Assembly (NCBI RefSeq): GCF_003269295.1
Contig: NZ_QLTT01000003.1
Coordinates: 806,001 to 870,000 of the forward strand
Origin: Lentzea atacamensis
Lineage (GTDB): Bacteria; Actinomycetota; Actinomycetes; Mycobacteriales; Pseudonocardiaceae
Length of the DNA stretch: 64,000 nucleotides
Direction: 5' to 3'
Notes under the pieces: model-generated
Database searches by the model: none
The model's input: only the letters and a program-made list of their open reading frames with translations
Told to the model about the DNA's origin: nothing
Part shown: in pieces, positions 32,345 through 42,122 of the stretch
How positions within the stretch are numbered: position 1 is the stretch's first letter
How the letters are laid out: every line of letters starts with the position of its first letter
Position numbers and translations under genes: made by a program

Positions 32345-35029
32345 ATGGCTGGACCGGTCAGACGGAACATTGCCCACCTCACGCCAGCCGAGCGGCAGGC
32401 GTTCATCGATGCCCTGCTGCAGGCCGACCTGCACGCCTTCCCCGGAGGAGTGTCCTACTGGGACAAGCAGGACGAGATTCACCAGTCGACCCACAACCAC
32501 GGCGGCAACTCCTTCCTGCCGTGGCACCGGGAGCTCTGCAACCGCTTCGAGGCGCTGCTGCAGCAGTCGAACCCCGATGTCGCCCTGCACTACTGGGACT
32601 GGACACAGGACCCGCGCGCCGCGTCCGACGGCCAAGGCGGCACCGTCGACCTCTCGTCCAGCACCCTCTTCGGCACGATGAACGGAATGGTCGACGGACC
32701 GTTGGCGGCGCTGCACAACGGCGGCGTGCTCGCGGGCAGCCGCGAACAGACCGGAAACCCGGCCGATCCACCGCAATCCGTCCAGCGCAACGCGGACGCC
32801 GGAGCACCGGGGATCAGCTCCGACGCGTCGATCATCGGCAGCGCCGACGCCCTGCCCCGAGCTCAGCAGTGGGAAGCGTTCCGAAACGAGCTGGAGGGAT
32901 GGCACGGCAGTGCGCACGGCTACGTCGGCGGTGACATCGGTGGCCAGCACCAGGCTTTCGAAGATCCGTTCGTGTTCCTGTTGCACAGCAACGTCGACCG
33001 GTTGTTCGCGATGTGGCAGGCGCAGCCGGGGCAGGACTGGCGGCTCGATCCCGACCAGGTGTACGGCGACCAGTCCGGCACCACAGGGCAGGGCAGCATC
33101 CTGGATCCGATGCAGCCGTGGAACGGCACCGTCCAGTTCGGTTCACCGATCGACCCGTGGGTCGGCGCGTCACCCAGCATCGAGAGCAAGAACTGCCGCC
33201 ACCCTTCGGTGGTTCGGCCGCCCTGTTACGACACCCTCCCGCTGACCGTGGAACAGGTCTCGCCGGCGGTCGGTGACCCGATCCGGTTCCTCGACGTGAT
33301 CGAGCACCTGCCGACCGCTCGCGCGCTGCGGCTGCGGGTGCGCGGCTGCACCGAGGTGACCGCCACCGCCTCGGTGACCGCCCCGTTCACCGTCCTGTCC
33401 GCCTCCGTCACCTCGCCGCACCCCGAGGGCTTCGAAACCAACGAGCTGCTGGTCTGGGTGCTCTACACGCCGGGCGCTGCCGGTTCGTCGGACTCCGGCA
33501 CGCTGACCGTCACCATCACCGAGACCGGTGATGTCTTCACGGTCCCGGTGACCGCGACGGTAGTTGCCAACCCGACCGTCGCCACCTCGCTGGTTCTGGA
33601 CCGCTCTGGCAGCATGAGCGCCACCTCCGGCCTGCTCGGCAAGACCCGCATGGACGTGCTGCACGACTCCGCGCCGCTGTTCGTCGCGCTGCTCGACGAC
33701 AACGACGCCATCGGCGTCGTTCGTTTCGACACCGATGCCGCCGAAGCCGCACCGGTCGCAGACGCCGGCCCCATGATCGGCGGAGCCGGCCGTCTCGCGG
33801 CCTCCACCGCGATCACCGGAACGCTGACCAACCCGAACGGGCTCACCGCCATCGGCGACGGCCTGGAGAGCGCCGCCGCCCAGCTTGCACCGATCGCGGT
33901 GGACTACGACCACATCGCCACCGTCGTGTTCACCGACGGCCACGAAACGGCCGACAAGACCATCGCCGCTGCGGCTTCTTCCGTGCACAGCCGCATCTTC
34001 GCCATCGGCCTCGGTACCGCCGACCAGCTCAACCCCGGCGCCTTGTCCGACATCGCCAACGGCACCGGCGGCTACCTCCTGCTCACCGGCAACCCCGGCG
34101 CGGACGACCAGCTCCTGCTGCAGAAGTACTTCGCCCAGGTGCTGGCCGGAGCGACGAACGCCGCCATCGTGGTCGATCCGGACGGCTTCGTACCGGTCGG
34201 CGGCAAGGTCGTCGTGCCGTTCCTGCTCACCGCCGCCGATATCCGCGCCGACGTGCTGGTGCTCGGTGAGACGGCGCGGGCCCTTCGCGTGGAGCTCATC
34301 GCACCGGACGGCTCCACCGCGAGCGCGGTGGAGGTCGTCGATGAGGCCTACCGCGTGCTGCGCGTGGCAGGCCAGGCGGGGGAGTGGCAGGCCGTGCTGT
34401 CCGTGGACGACCGCCAACTCGACAACTGGATCACCGAACTGCGCAAGCGCCTCGCCGACCGCAAACGCGGCGGGCAGCTGTTCGAGCGGATCGTGACGGC
34501 GATCAAGGCCAACGGCGTGCCGTTCACGCTGTCCGTCCAGGCCCGCAGCGCGCTGCGGCTCGGCGTGGCGCTGAGCCAGAGCTCCCGGCTGCCGGGCACC
34601 CCGGCACAGCTGACGGCGACGTTGACCGACAGCGGGATCCCGTTGTCCTCCGCGGCCGTGAGCGCGGTGGTGACCGGTCCCAGCGGAGGTCAGGCGGTCA
34701 TGCCACTGTCCGGGCAGGAGCCCGGAGTCTTCGCTGTCTCGATTCCCACCGCCGAGTCTGGGGTGTATCGCGTGCTGGTCCGTGCGAGCGGTGCGGATCT
34801 GCGCGGCACGGCGTTCACCCGCGAGGAACTCCGGACCTTCGCCGTCTGGGCGCGAGGTGACGAAGCGCCTCCGCTGGTGATCGACCCTCGACCCCGGCCC
34901 GGCCACGATCTGGACGGCTGCGCGTTCCTGCTCTGCCTGCTGGAGAACGACGGTGTGCGCCGGCTCCTGGAACGGAACAAGATCGACCCCGACCGCGTTG
35001 CCGCCTGCGTCAAGTCCGCTTGTCGTTAG
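32345..35029 (+). CDS. Tyrosinase-domain protein fused to a von Willebrand A domain
   Basis: The 894-residue protein has no signal peptide. Residues 1 to about 270 form a tyrosinase-like copper domain: CuA with IHQSTHNHGGNSFLPWHREL, and CuB with GWHGSAHGYVGGD and DPFVFLLHSNVDRLFAMW. A beta-sandwich region (about 300-410) leads to a von Willebrand A domain with the MIDAS motif DRSGSMSAT (near 419) and VVFTDGHET. Ig-like C-terminal domains follow. AAGGGGG lies 7 bases before the ATG. Tyrosinases oxidise phenols; the vWA part suggests metal-dependent protein binding. The fusion is unusual and its substrate unknown. Confidence 0.85.
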   Translation: MAGPVRRNIAHLTPAERQAFIDALLQADLHAFPGGVSYWDKQDEIHQSTHNHGGNSFLPWHRELCNRFEALLQQSNPDVALHYWDWTQDPRAASDGQGGTVDLSSSTLFGTMNGMVDGPLAALHNGGVLAGSREQTGNPADPPQSVQRNADAGAPGISSDASIIGSADALPRAQQWEAFRNELEGWHGSAHGYVGGDIGGQHQAFEDPFVFLLHSNVDRLFAMWQAQPGQDWRLDPDQVYGDQSGTTGQGSILDPMQPWNGTVQFGSPIDPWVGASPSIESKNCRHPSVVRPPCYDTLPLTVEQVSPAVGDPIRFLDVIEHLPTARALRLRVRGCTEVTATASVTAPFTVLSASVTSPHPEGFETNELLVWVLYTPGAAGSSDSGTLTVTITETGDVFTVPVTATVVANPTVATSLVLDRSGSMSATSGLLGKTRMDVLHDSAPLFVALLDDNDAIGVVRFDTDAAEAAPVADAGPMIGGAGRLAASTAITGTLTNPNGLTAIGDGLESAAAQLAPIAVDYDHIATVVFTDGHETADKTIAAAASSVHSRIFAIGLGTADQLNPGALSDIANGTGGYLLLTGNPGADDQLLLQKYFAQVLAGATNAAIVVDPDGFVPVGGKVVVPFLLTAADIRADVLVLGETARALRVELIAPDGSTASAVEVVDEAYRVLRVAGQAGEWQAVLSVDDRQLDNWITELRKRLADRKRGGQLFERIVTAIKANGVPFTLSVQARSALRLGVALSQSSRLPGTPAQLTATLTDSGIPLSSAAVSAVVTGPSGGQAVMPLSGQEPGVFAVSIPTAESGVYRVLVRASGADLRGTAFTREELRTFAVWARGDEAPPLVIDPRPRPGHDLDGCAFLLCLLENDGVRRLLERNKIDPDRVAACVKSACR

Positions 35030-35412
35030 GCGACAGCGTCGCTGATCCTGCGAGCAACACTTTGAAACAGGTCACCGTGCTCGACGCCACCGTCGAGCAC
35101 GTCGGCCGTTCGTCGTTCGCCTTCGGGCGGCCTCCAAGCTGCTCAACAGGCGCGACCACAAGTGGTGGTACCTGGGGACGATCGAGCCGAGGCGAGTGGC
35201 TCGGCGTGATCCGCGACGTCGGCCTACGCTCGATGCTTCGAGGATGACGGTGGCGACTTCGCGTTCGAAGAGTGACGTCCTGTTGATCACGTGAACGCCG
35301 GCGCGGCAGGCGGTAGCCACTCCCAAAGCACGGCCTGCCGCGCCACCCTCGAAACCTCAAGCCTCTCCCAAATGAGCTGTGCGGGCGGTCACACCGTTCC
35401 TACCCTTGGTAC

Positions 35413-35532
35413 ATGAGGCTGTTGCTGTGGTTCATGCTGGCGTGCTTGTGCGCGCTCAGCGGTGACCACTTGCTCGCCGTCATCACAGCGATGTTGCTCC
35501 TCGCGTGCGCGACTGATCGCGCGCGCTACTGA
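35413..35532 (+). CDS. Possible 39-residue membrane peptide
   Basis: ATG at 35413 opens a short frame encoding MRLLLWFMLACLCALSGD, a second hydrophobic run (LLAVITAMLLLACA) and a TGA at 35530-35532. Composition suggests two short membrane segments. No clear ribosome-binding site precedes it, and there is no family match, so it is tentative. Confidence 0.3.
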   Translation: MRLLLWFMLACLCALSGDHLLAVITAMLLLACATDRARY

Positions 35533-35760
35533 GGGCTTGTACGGGTGCCCGGAAGGTGCGTCAAAAGCAGAATGGGTGCTCAGGAATCCCTGAACACCTT
35601 TTCAATGTGGTGTGTTTGCCACATTTCATGTGTCCGGGGCCGGAGTTGGCCACTGCACCCACCTGCTCTACCAGCGCCTTTTGCTGAAGCTCGGCGAATG
35701 ACAGTGCGCGGCTCGATGGCCTGTGCGTGTCAGGCTGGTCGTGGCCAGTGTGCCAGCGCT

Positions 35761-35790
35761 GGCGGTTGAAGGGGACTTGAACCCCCGCAG
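35761..35790 (-). other. tRNA-like 3' fragment (T-arm)
   Basis: On the minus strand GGGGGTTCAAGTCCCC (35771-35786) forms a canonical T-arm followed by TTCAACCGCCA, as at the 3' end of a tRNA. No matching 5' half (GGCGGTTG) is present upstream on that strand. It may be an attachment-site remnant of an integrative element; an integrase relic lies about 1.2 kb away. Confidence 0.35.
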
Positions 35791-36028
35791 GTGGCAAGCT
35801 AGCGCAGTTTGTGTGTTCATGCGCTATCGGACAGCTTGAATCTACTGTGGAGGGCCATTCGGTGCGATTCAATCGCTCGCCGCCAAGCTTTGTTGCGGTT
35901 TCCCGGTCTCCAGATCGCCCAGGTGAGCGCCCTGGAGGCAGGAGAGTGCTGCCACAGCGGGGTGCTGGATCAGCCGTCCTCAATGGGGACGTGCAAGCAC
36001 TACGGCCACCGGCTGACACAATGGACGG

Positions 36029-36883
36029 ATGGCTCTGGGTTACCTCCTCGCTGTGCTGGCGACCCTGGCGTCAGGCAGTGGTTCGGTCCTGGAGTCTGTG
36101 GGTGTCCGGCGTGCGGGCGCGTACGGCGGAAGGTCTCTCGATCTCATCGCTCTGCGGCGTCAGTGGCTGTACTTCCTCGGTCTCGGTGTGAACCTGCTGG
36201 GATTCGCCTGCGCCTCTGCGGCATTGCATCGGCTGCCGTTGTTCCTCGTCCAGTCGATGCTCGCGTTCAGCGTCGGTGTGACCGCCATGATCAGCGCCTT
36301 GATGGGCTTCCGCCTGCGTGCACCAGGATGGGGCGCGCTGGTTGTCGGCGCGACCGGTCTGGTCCTGCTGGGCGTGTCCGCAGAGCCGAGCCCTGCACAG
36401 GCGCTGCCATCACAATGGCGGTGGATCCTGGTGGCCGCAGCGATTCCGGTGGCGGCGATCGGCCTCTACGCCCGGCGCCACAACCACGTCTGGGCGACGG
36501 TGGCACTGGCATTCGGCTCCGGTGTCGCGTACAGCGTCGTCGGCATCTCGGCACGCACACTCCATCTCCCGGACGCCGCGTGGCAGCTCGTCCTGGAACC
36601 GGCGGCCTGGTCGATCGTCCTCCATGGATGCACCGCGGCGGTGCTGTTCGCGATGGCGTTGCAGAAGGGCGGCCCGACCGGGGTAAGCGCGATCATGTTC
36701 ACGACCAACACGGCGCTTTCGTCGTTCGTCGGATTCGTCTATCTCGGCGATCACGTGCGCGACGGTTACGTGACCGCCGCGGTAGCCGGGTTCGTCCTGG
36801 CGATCGCCGGAGCGATCGCCGTCGCCCACTATTCGGCGAACACTCGGCAGAAAGAGCTCACGGCGGCCGGTATGCGGGCGTGA
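36029..36883 (+). CDS. DMT-superfamily (EamA-like) transporter
   Basis: The 284-residue protein has about nine to ten hydrophobic segments in two EamA-like halves, with internal motifs YFLGLGVNLLGFACASAAL and AIMFTTNTALSSFVGFVYLGD. Drug/metabolite transporters move small metabolites across the membrane; the substrate cannot be read from sequence. It is isolated, with non-coding DNA upstream and an integrase relic downstream. Confidence 0.8.
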   Translation: MALGYLLAVLATLASGSGSVLESVGVRRAGAYGGRSLDLIALRRQWLYFLGLGVNLLGFACASAALHRLPLFLVQSMLAFSVGVTAMISALMGFRLRAPGWGALVVGATGLVLLGVSAEPSPAQALPSQWRWILVAAAIPVAAIGLYARRHNHVWATVALAFGSGVAYSVVGISARTLHLPDAAWQLVLEPAAWSIVLHGCTAAVLFAMALQKGGPTGVSAIMFTTNTALSSFVGFVYLGDHVRDGYVTAAVAGFVLAIAGAIAVAHYSANTRQKELTAAGMRA

Positions 36884-36984
36884 GGCGTCGGCGTCCTTGC
36901 ATTGCCCGCTACGGCCGTTCTTCTGCTGAGACCAGGATTTCGCCTCGGTGACTTCGTCCTTCGTGGCGCGCACGCATTGAGTGC

Positions 36985-37558
36985 GTGCAGAGCGGCCTGA
37001 CCGCGCAGCTGGAGCCAGCCGGTGATCGGTTGAACTGCCGCGTGTCGGGGAGCAAGGTCCAGGCCTCGGGCGCGCACAGCGTCGCGGATGATTTGAACGA
37101 CCACACGACCGCGATCTCCGACCGCGTGGCCGGACTCTTCGTTCTGCTCCCTGCGCGGATCACGGAGCTGACCACCAAACACGTGATCGTCACCGACAAC
37201 GGCCTGGAACTTCTCCTCGCCGGCACTCCGATCGACCTGCCTCCGGTGCCCGGAAACCTTGTCCTGGAACTGCTTGCCGACCGGCGATGTGCAACTGCAT
37301 CTGCGCCCGACCACGGAGTGTGGCTCTGTCCCGCAACACGACTCAGCCAGCCGCTTGCTCCGCGCGACCTGCTGGGACGGGATCAGCCTCGGCCGCGCCA
37401 CCCGGTGGACACAGGATGCTGGCAACACCCGACCCGGCCAGGCCGCAGAGCTTGTAGGCGGCACAGGTGACAAACACATTTCCGTGTTCTCGCCCTACGA
37501 CGTGTTCCATGAGCTCAAGCGGCGCGCCGAGGCCCAGGATCGAACAGTGGCCTCGTGA
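36985..37558 (+). pseudogene. Site-specific recombinase/integrase-like relic
   Basis: In-frame text FVLLPARITELTTKHVIVTDNGLELLL, then TPIDLPPVPGNLVLELLADR and VWLCPATRLSQPLAPRDLLGR resembles the catalytic half of an actinobacterial integrase-like family: xxLxxxHVxVTD, a WLFPG-like line, then QPLxPRxLLGR. After a frame change, GISLGRATR appears as in the family's last helix. The N-terminal part and catalytic residues are missing or out of frame, so the gene is dead. Confidence 0.6.
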
Positions 37559-37580
37559 ATCCGCGCTGCTGAGCACGAGC

Positions 37581-38129
37581 TCAACCGGACGGCGTGACCG
37601 AGGACCACACACCGAACCACTGCTCGGCGCCGTACGCTTCGAACCTCTCCACCTCAGTGAACCCCAGCTTCGCCGCAAGGCGCATCGCGCGGTCGTTGGC
37701 AGTCTGGGTGCAGAGCGCCACTGGCGCGCCGGGAAGCGCGTCGACAATCCAGCCGAGCGCTGCTACGCACGCCTCGGCGGCGTACCCGCGTCCCCACGCC
37801 TCCGGCAAAAGCAGATAACCGAGCCATGCCTCCCCGGCATCAGGAGAAGCGGGTCCCGGACGTTCCGCGTCGCGCCGATCGAACGTGATTATGCCAATCA
37901 CCGTTCCTTCGAGATCGATCACGAAGAAGCCAGGGCGTCGCCCGGGCACCTCAGGCACCGTGCGTTCGAGCTCATCGCGCGGTCGAGGACCACCGATGTA
38001 GGTGCCAACCTCCGGCGAGGAGAACAGGTCGATGAGCGCCGCGCGATCCCCGGCCTCGGACTCGCGGAGCACGAGCCGCTCGGTCCTGATCGGGGCCGGT
38101 GGCCAGGCGACGGGTCCGAGCTCAGTCAT
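37581..38129 (-). CDS. GNAT-family N-acetyltransferase
   Basis: The 182-residue protein has the RimJ/RimL-type pattern: IRTERLVLRESEAGDRAALIDLF, FVIDLEGTVIGIITFD, EAWLGYLLLPEAWGRGYAAEACVAAL (acetyl-CoA loop) and TANDRAMRLAAKLGF. The ATG at 38129 fits the family start; the longer frame adds an unlikely hydrophobic tail. It transfers an acetyl group to an amine, perhaps a protein N-terminus or an antibiotic. It is monocistronic. Confidence 0.88.
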   Translation of the reverse strand: MTELGPVAWPPAPIRTERLVLRESEAGDRAALIDLFSSPEVGTYIGGPRPRDELERTVPEVPGRRPGFFVIDLEGTVIGIITFDRRDAERPGPASPDAGEAWLGYLLLPEAWGRGYAAEACVAALGWIVDALPGAPVALCTQTANDRAMRLAAKLGFTEVERFEAYGAEQWFGVWSSVTPSG

Positions 38130-38280
38130 GACGGGCAAGCTATCGCACGCCCACTGCACGATCAGCGCGCCGGCCAGGACGAGTGCGGTGTGGCCTCTGT
38201 ACGCACGTCGCGGTGGGGCCGGATCGTGGAGAGGCTGTGTCATCGAACTCGTCCAGTGTGGTCGCGAAGGGTGTCGGCGT

Positions 38281-38318
38281 CCTGATGGGGACGCCGTCCG
38301 AGCGGTGCCCCCATCAGG
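38281..38318 (-). terminator. Terminator of the lectin-tailed hydrolase gene
   Basis: CCTGATGGGG at 38281-38290 pairs perfectly with CCCCATCAGG at 38309-38318. On the minus strand the hairpin begins 7 bases after the hydrolase stop codon at 38325, the position expected for a terminator. Confidence 0.7.
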
Positions 38319-38324
38319 TCTCGG

Positions 38325-39644
38325 TCAGACGCGGCGGCGGGTGAAGCGCTGGTTGGCGTTGCCGGTGTAGGTCCACTGGGAGATGCGGGCGCCGTCGGCG
38401 GTGGAGACCTCCCACACGTCGAGGGCCAGGCCGGTCTGCCGGTTGACGAGGCTGACCACGTCGTTGCCGTGGTCGACAACGCGCCATTGCTGGCCGGTGC
38501 CGGCGGCGTCGGGCTGTTGGACGACGTCGGCGCCGGTCGCGGTGCCGGTGGGCTGGAGGAACAGGCCGCTGTGCCGGGCCTTGAGGCGGACGTGGCCGTC
38601 GCCGGTGTCCACGAACTCGAACTGCTGGCTGGGGCTGCTCGTGGTGGTCCGCTGGACGAGCCGTGCGCCGGCGGCGGTGGAGGCCGCGTCGATCTCGGCG
38701 GCCTTGCCGCTGTGCTGGGCCACCAGGGTGTAGTTGCCGGGGACCGGCATGGTGTCGCCGAGCTGGGCTTCCCAGCGGGTGTTGGACCCGGCCGCGTCGG
38801 AGGGGAGGCGGTCGCGTGCGGCGGTGTCGCCGTACATGGTCCAGCGGGCCCAGTCGACGACGGTCCTGGGGAAGCGCTGGTCGCTCCAGAAGCTGGTGTG
38901 GCTGCCGCCGATGAAGGTGAGGAAGGCCTTGGGCCACCTCATCTCGGTGTAGGCCTGGCGGGCCGAGGAGTAGGACGTGGTCGAGTCGCGATCGCCGTGG
39001 ACGAACAGGACCTTGGCGGTGACGGAACTGGACGGGTTGCCCATGTCGACGCAGGACTGCGGGTTGGCGGAGATGATCCGGCTGTCTGGCCAGGAGGTCA
39101 GCAGGCCGTGGGTGACCATGCCGCCCAGGGAGTGGCCCGAGACGCCGACACCGATGCCGGTGTTGATGCGGCCGGCCAGCGGCCCGCTCGCGTTGAGCGC
39201 GAGGGTGTTGGTGAGGACCTGTGAGACGTCCTTGGAGGTGTTGCCGTTGTTGACGTCGCCGAAGTTGTGGTTGAAGTGCGGTGCGGGCACGACGAAACCC
39301 GCCGCGGCCAGGGCCCGGATGATGAACAGGGAGTTCTGCGGGCTGCTGCCGAGGCCGTGGGTGAAGTTGTAGACGGGGAAGACGCCGTTGGCGGCCGGGG
39401 CGTTCGTCATCGGGTTGCCGCCGGGGGTGCCGGTGGCGGGGTAGTAGACGTAGGTGTTGATCCGGCGGCTGCCGCGCGTCCAGCTGTACTGGCGGACACC
39501 GACGGCGAACGGAGTGGTCGGCGCGGTCCCCGCGGGGCGGGCCGGAGCGGCACCGGCCAGGCCGGCACCGAGCAAGGTTGCGCCGCCCAGGGTCGCCGCC
39601 GCGGCCGTGCTCAGCCTCAGGAAGGTGCGTCGTTCCATCGACAC
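38325..39644 (-). CDS. Secreted alpha/beta hydrolase with C-terminal ricin-type lectin domain
   Basis: The 439-residue protein has a Tat-like signal (MERRTFLRLS then an Ala-rich core). A polyester-hydrolase-like domain follows with nucleophile GVSGHSLGGM, Asp in VLFVHGDRDSTT and His in IGGSHTSFW. A ricin-type beta-trefoil (about 310-439) carries repeated QW-like motifs (QQFEFV, GQQWRVV, NQRFTRR). The GTG at 39644 sits 5 bases after GGAG; ATG two codons later is possible. It probably hydrolyses an ester on plant polysaccharide or polyester. The gene precedes the pectin-lyase gene's terminus on the same strand. Confidence 0.87.
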   Translation of the reverse strand: MSMERRTFLRLSTAAAATLGGATLLGAGLAGAAPARPAGTAPTTPFAVGVRQYSWTRGSRRINTYVYYPATGTPGGNPMTNAPAANGVFPVYNFTHGLGSSPQNSLFIIRALAAAGFVVPAPHFNHNFGDVNNGNTSKDVSQVLTNTLALNASGPLAGRINTGIGVGVSGHSLGGMVTHGLLTSWPDSRIISANPQSCVDMGNPSSSVTAKVLFVHGDRDSTTSYSSARQAYTEMRWPKAFLTFIGGSHTSFWSDQRFPRTVVDWARWTMYGDTAARDRLPSDAAGSNTRWEAQLGDTMPVPGNYTLVAQHSGKAAEIDAASTAAGARLVQRTTTSSPSQQFEFVDTGDGHVRLKARHSGLFLQPTGTATGADVVQQPDAAGTGQQWRVVDHGNDVVSLVNRQTGLALDVWEVSTADGARISQWTYTGNANQRFTRRRV

Positions 39645-39679
39645 GATGACTCCTTGCAGGGGTGGTCGGGGACCAGGGT

Positions 39680-41920
39680 TCAGCGGACGTGGATGTTCGG
39701 CTGCGGTGGCGTGCTCATACCGTTGCCGAGGAAGAAACTCGGGTGTGGTGGTTGGTTGTAGGCGGTGTTCTGCCAGGCGAGAGCGACGCGGTACTGGGCA
39801 TCGTGCAGCAGGGTGTGGATGCGTCGGTCGGTCTGGGCCGGGGTGGCGTAGATGCGCAGTGCGGCGTTGTCGTCGCGGGGCAGGATGACTTCCTCGCGCC
39901 AGTCACCGAAGAGGTCACCGGACAGTGACGGGGTGGACTTGGTGCCGTTGATCGAATGCGCGCCGGCACCGGTGAGCAGCCTGGTGTCGCCGCCGGTGCC
40001 GTACTTGTCCACGTGGTTGCCGTCCAGCAGCTCCCGCACCGGGTCCGCGTCCCACCAAGCGAGGAAGTTCGCGCTGGAGGGAGCTCGTCCCACGCTGCCG
40101 CCGGAAGCGTTGAACGCGCTCGTCAGACCGGTGCCCTTGCCCCAGAACTCGGCGCCTGGATTGCCCGCGTAGATGTCTCCGGCCACCCCGCGAGCCGGGC
40201 CTTCGCAGTTGCAGGTGTTGTTCTTCTGCATGATCACGGTACCGGTGTTCGCATCACGCAGGGTGGCGGCGGCGCCGGAGCTCTGCTCGTGGATCTGCCA
40301 GATCTCCTGACCGGGGCGGCTGGGCACGAAGTCGCTCACGTGCAACGCGTCGCCGTGGGCGTAGAAGTTGGTGGTGTAGCGGCCGGTGCCGTTGGAGTTG
40401 ATGGTCATGCCGCCGTAGATGATCTCGTCGGTGCCGTTGCTGTCCACGTCCGCAATGGACAGTGAGTGGGTGCCGCGGCCGGTCCACTGCCTGCCCGCGC
40501 TGCCCGAGTCGAACCTCCAGCGCAGGGCCAGCCGGCCGTCCCGGAAGTCCCAGGCCGCGATCGTGCTTTTCTCGTAGTAGCCGCGGCCCATGATGATGCT
40601 GGGCCGTTGCCCGTCGAGGTAGGCGGTGCCGGCGAGGAACCGGTCGCCCCTGTTGCCGGTGCAGTCGCCCCAGTCGCAGATGTTGCCGCGCGCGGGCTCG
40701 AAGTTCACCGTGGACATGACGGCGCCGGTGAGCCCGTTGAACACGGTCAGGTACTCGGGTCCGGTGATGATGTAGCCGTTGCTGTTGCGGTGCAGCGCGT
40801 TGCCGTTGCCGATCACCTGTCCGGTGCCGGAGATCGAGCCGTCGCCCGTCTTGACGGCGAGCTCGGCCCGGCCGTCGCCGTCGTAGTCGTAGACCTGGAA
40901 CTGGGTGTAGTGCGCGCCGGCACGGATGTTTCGGCCGAGGTCGATGCGCCACAGCCGCTGTCCGTTGAGACGGTAGGCGTCGATGTAGACGTTGCTGGTG
41001 ACCCCGGACTGGGAGTTGTCCTTCTGGTTGTCGGGATCCCACTTGAGGAAGATCTCGTACTGGCCGTCGCCGTCCACGTCACCGACGCTCGCGTCACCGG
41101 CCGTGTAACTGCTGCCAGGCCGGGAGATCGGCACGTCGAGGTAGTTGCCGCCGGTGAAACGCAGTGACGGCTTCGACGCTTCCTGCTCGATCCCGTTCAC
41201 GACCGCGCGGACGGTGTACGAGGCGTCCGCCGATGCGCCGGAGTCCAGGAAGTTCGTGGAGCTGGTGATCGGTGAGGAGGTGAGCTTCGTGGTGCCGCGG
41301 TACACGTTGAACCCGGTCGAGGCCGGTTCGGTCCCGAACAGCCGCCACGAGACCAGGTTGCCCGACCCTGAACGCACGCTGACCAGACCGCGGTCGAGAT
41401 CCTCCAACTGCTTGCCCTCGACCGGCGGAGCGCTGCCGGTCTCGAGGTCGAGGTAGTCGATGTTCGCCAGGCCCGCCGCGGTGGCTGGGTCCAGCCGGAT
41501 CGTGTTCGTACCCGCGTGCACCGCTACGGCGAACGTCTTCGTGGCCCACGCGGTCCAGGCGCCGGTCGGGTCGAACGCGGTGTTCGCGTGGGCGAGCGCT
41601 CCGTTGACGAGCACGTCGGCAGGTCGGTTGCCGGTTGTGCCGTTGGCGTACCGGATGGCGATGGTCGCCGTGCCGGCCGCGGATGCGGTCACGGTGAACT
41701 GCGCCGCCGCGTCGATTGTGTTGTCACCGTTGCAGAACCCGTTGCCGGAGTAGCCGGTGTGGTTGGACTCGATCGAGCCGGTGCAGGTGGCCGGCTCGGC
41801 TTCCGCTTCGTACCGGGTCGCCGCAGCCGAAGCCGCCAAGACGACGAGACCGTTGCCGGCCAAGGTCAAGGCGACGACGCCTGCGGCGAGTGGTGTGGCG
41901 CGCCGTCGATGCATGAGCAT
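39680..41920 (-). CDS. Secreted rhamnogalacturonan lyase (PL11) with N-terminal carbohydrate-binding module
   Basis: The 746-residue protein has a signal peptide (1 to about 34) and a CBM35-like module (YEAEAEPATCTGS to YLDLETG, about 36-160). The PL11 beta-propeller follows with repeated calcium-type motifs (GDVDGDGQYEIFLKWDPDN, VYDYDGDGRAELAVKTGDG, IADVDSNGTDEIIYGG, LSGDLFGDWREEVILP). PL11 enzymes cleave the rhamnogalacturonan-I backbone of pectin. GGAGG lies 6 bases before the ATG. Two palindromic operators lie 200-310 bases upstream. Confidence 0.92.
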   Translation of the reverse strand: MLMHRRRATPLAAGVVALTLAGNGLVVLAASAAATRYEAEAEPATCTGSIESNHTGYSGNGFCNGDNTIDAAAQFTVTASAAGTATIAIRYANGTTGNRPADVLVNGALAHANTAFDPTGAWTAWATKTFAVAVHAGTNTIRLDPATAAGLANIDYLDLETGSAPPVEGKQLEDLDRGLVSVRSGSGNLVSWRLFGTEPASTGFNVYRGTTKLTSSPITSSTNFLDSGASADASYTVRAVVNGIEQEASKPSLRFTGGNYLDVPISRPGSSYTAGDASVGDVDGDGQYEIFLKWDPDNQKDNSQSGVTSNVYIDAYRLNGQRLWRIDLGRNIRAGAHYTQFQVYDYDGDGRAELAVKTGDGSISGTGQVIGNGNALHRNSNGYIITGPEYLTVFNGLTGAVMSTVNFEPARGNICDWGDCTGNRGDRFLAGTAYLDGQRPSIIMGRGYYEKSTIAAWDFRDGRLALRWRFDSGSAGRQWTGRGTHSLSIADVDSNGTDEIIYGGMTINSNGTGRYTTNFYAHGDALHVSDFVPSRPGQEIWQIHEQSSGAAATLRDANTGTVIMQKNNTCNCEGPARGVAGDIYAGNPGAEFWGKGTGLTSAFNASGGSVGRAPSSANFLAWWDADPVRELLDGNHVDKYGTGGDTRLLTGAGAHSINGTKSTPSLSGDLFGDWREEVILPRDDNAALRIYATPAQTDRRIHTLLHDAQYRVALAWQNTAYNQPPHPSFFLGNGMSTPPQPNIHVR

Positions 41921-42122
41921 GGTTGACCTCCGTCAGGTGAGTCGAACGCTCAGGTCAGCGCAGATGGGCGGTGAGCGGAGCCCGGCTGAAGGTGGAAGGG
42001 CGGCAACGTCGCGGGTGGCGCGACGTCCGCCGGCGGAACGGCGCCCCCGCGCGGCGAATCCCCGTACGCGGTCATTCGATCTCCTTTGATCGAGTGAATC
42101 AGGGTTCGTGCTGGGTGTGAGG

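Larger units (their letters stand above)
35030..36028. other. Largely non-coding 1-kb stretch
   Basis: Apart from a possible 39-codon ORF at 35413 and a tRNA-like 3' fragment near 35771, I see no supported gene here. Several open frames on both strands lack any family resemblance, and the region looks like decayed DNA next to an integrase relic. Confidence 0.5.

Noticed and set aside
35761..35850. A complete tRNA gene on the minus strand
   Set aside because: Only a T-arm and acceptor-like 3' tail are present; no pairing 5' acceptor, D-arm or anticodon arm could be found.
35561..36019. A 152-residue minus-strand frame
   Set aside because: No domain or codon pattern supports it, and it runs across the tRNA-like fragment.
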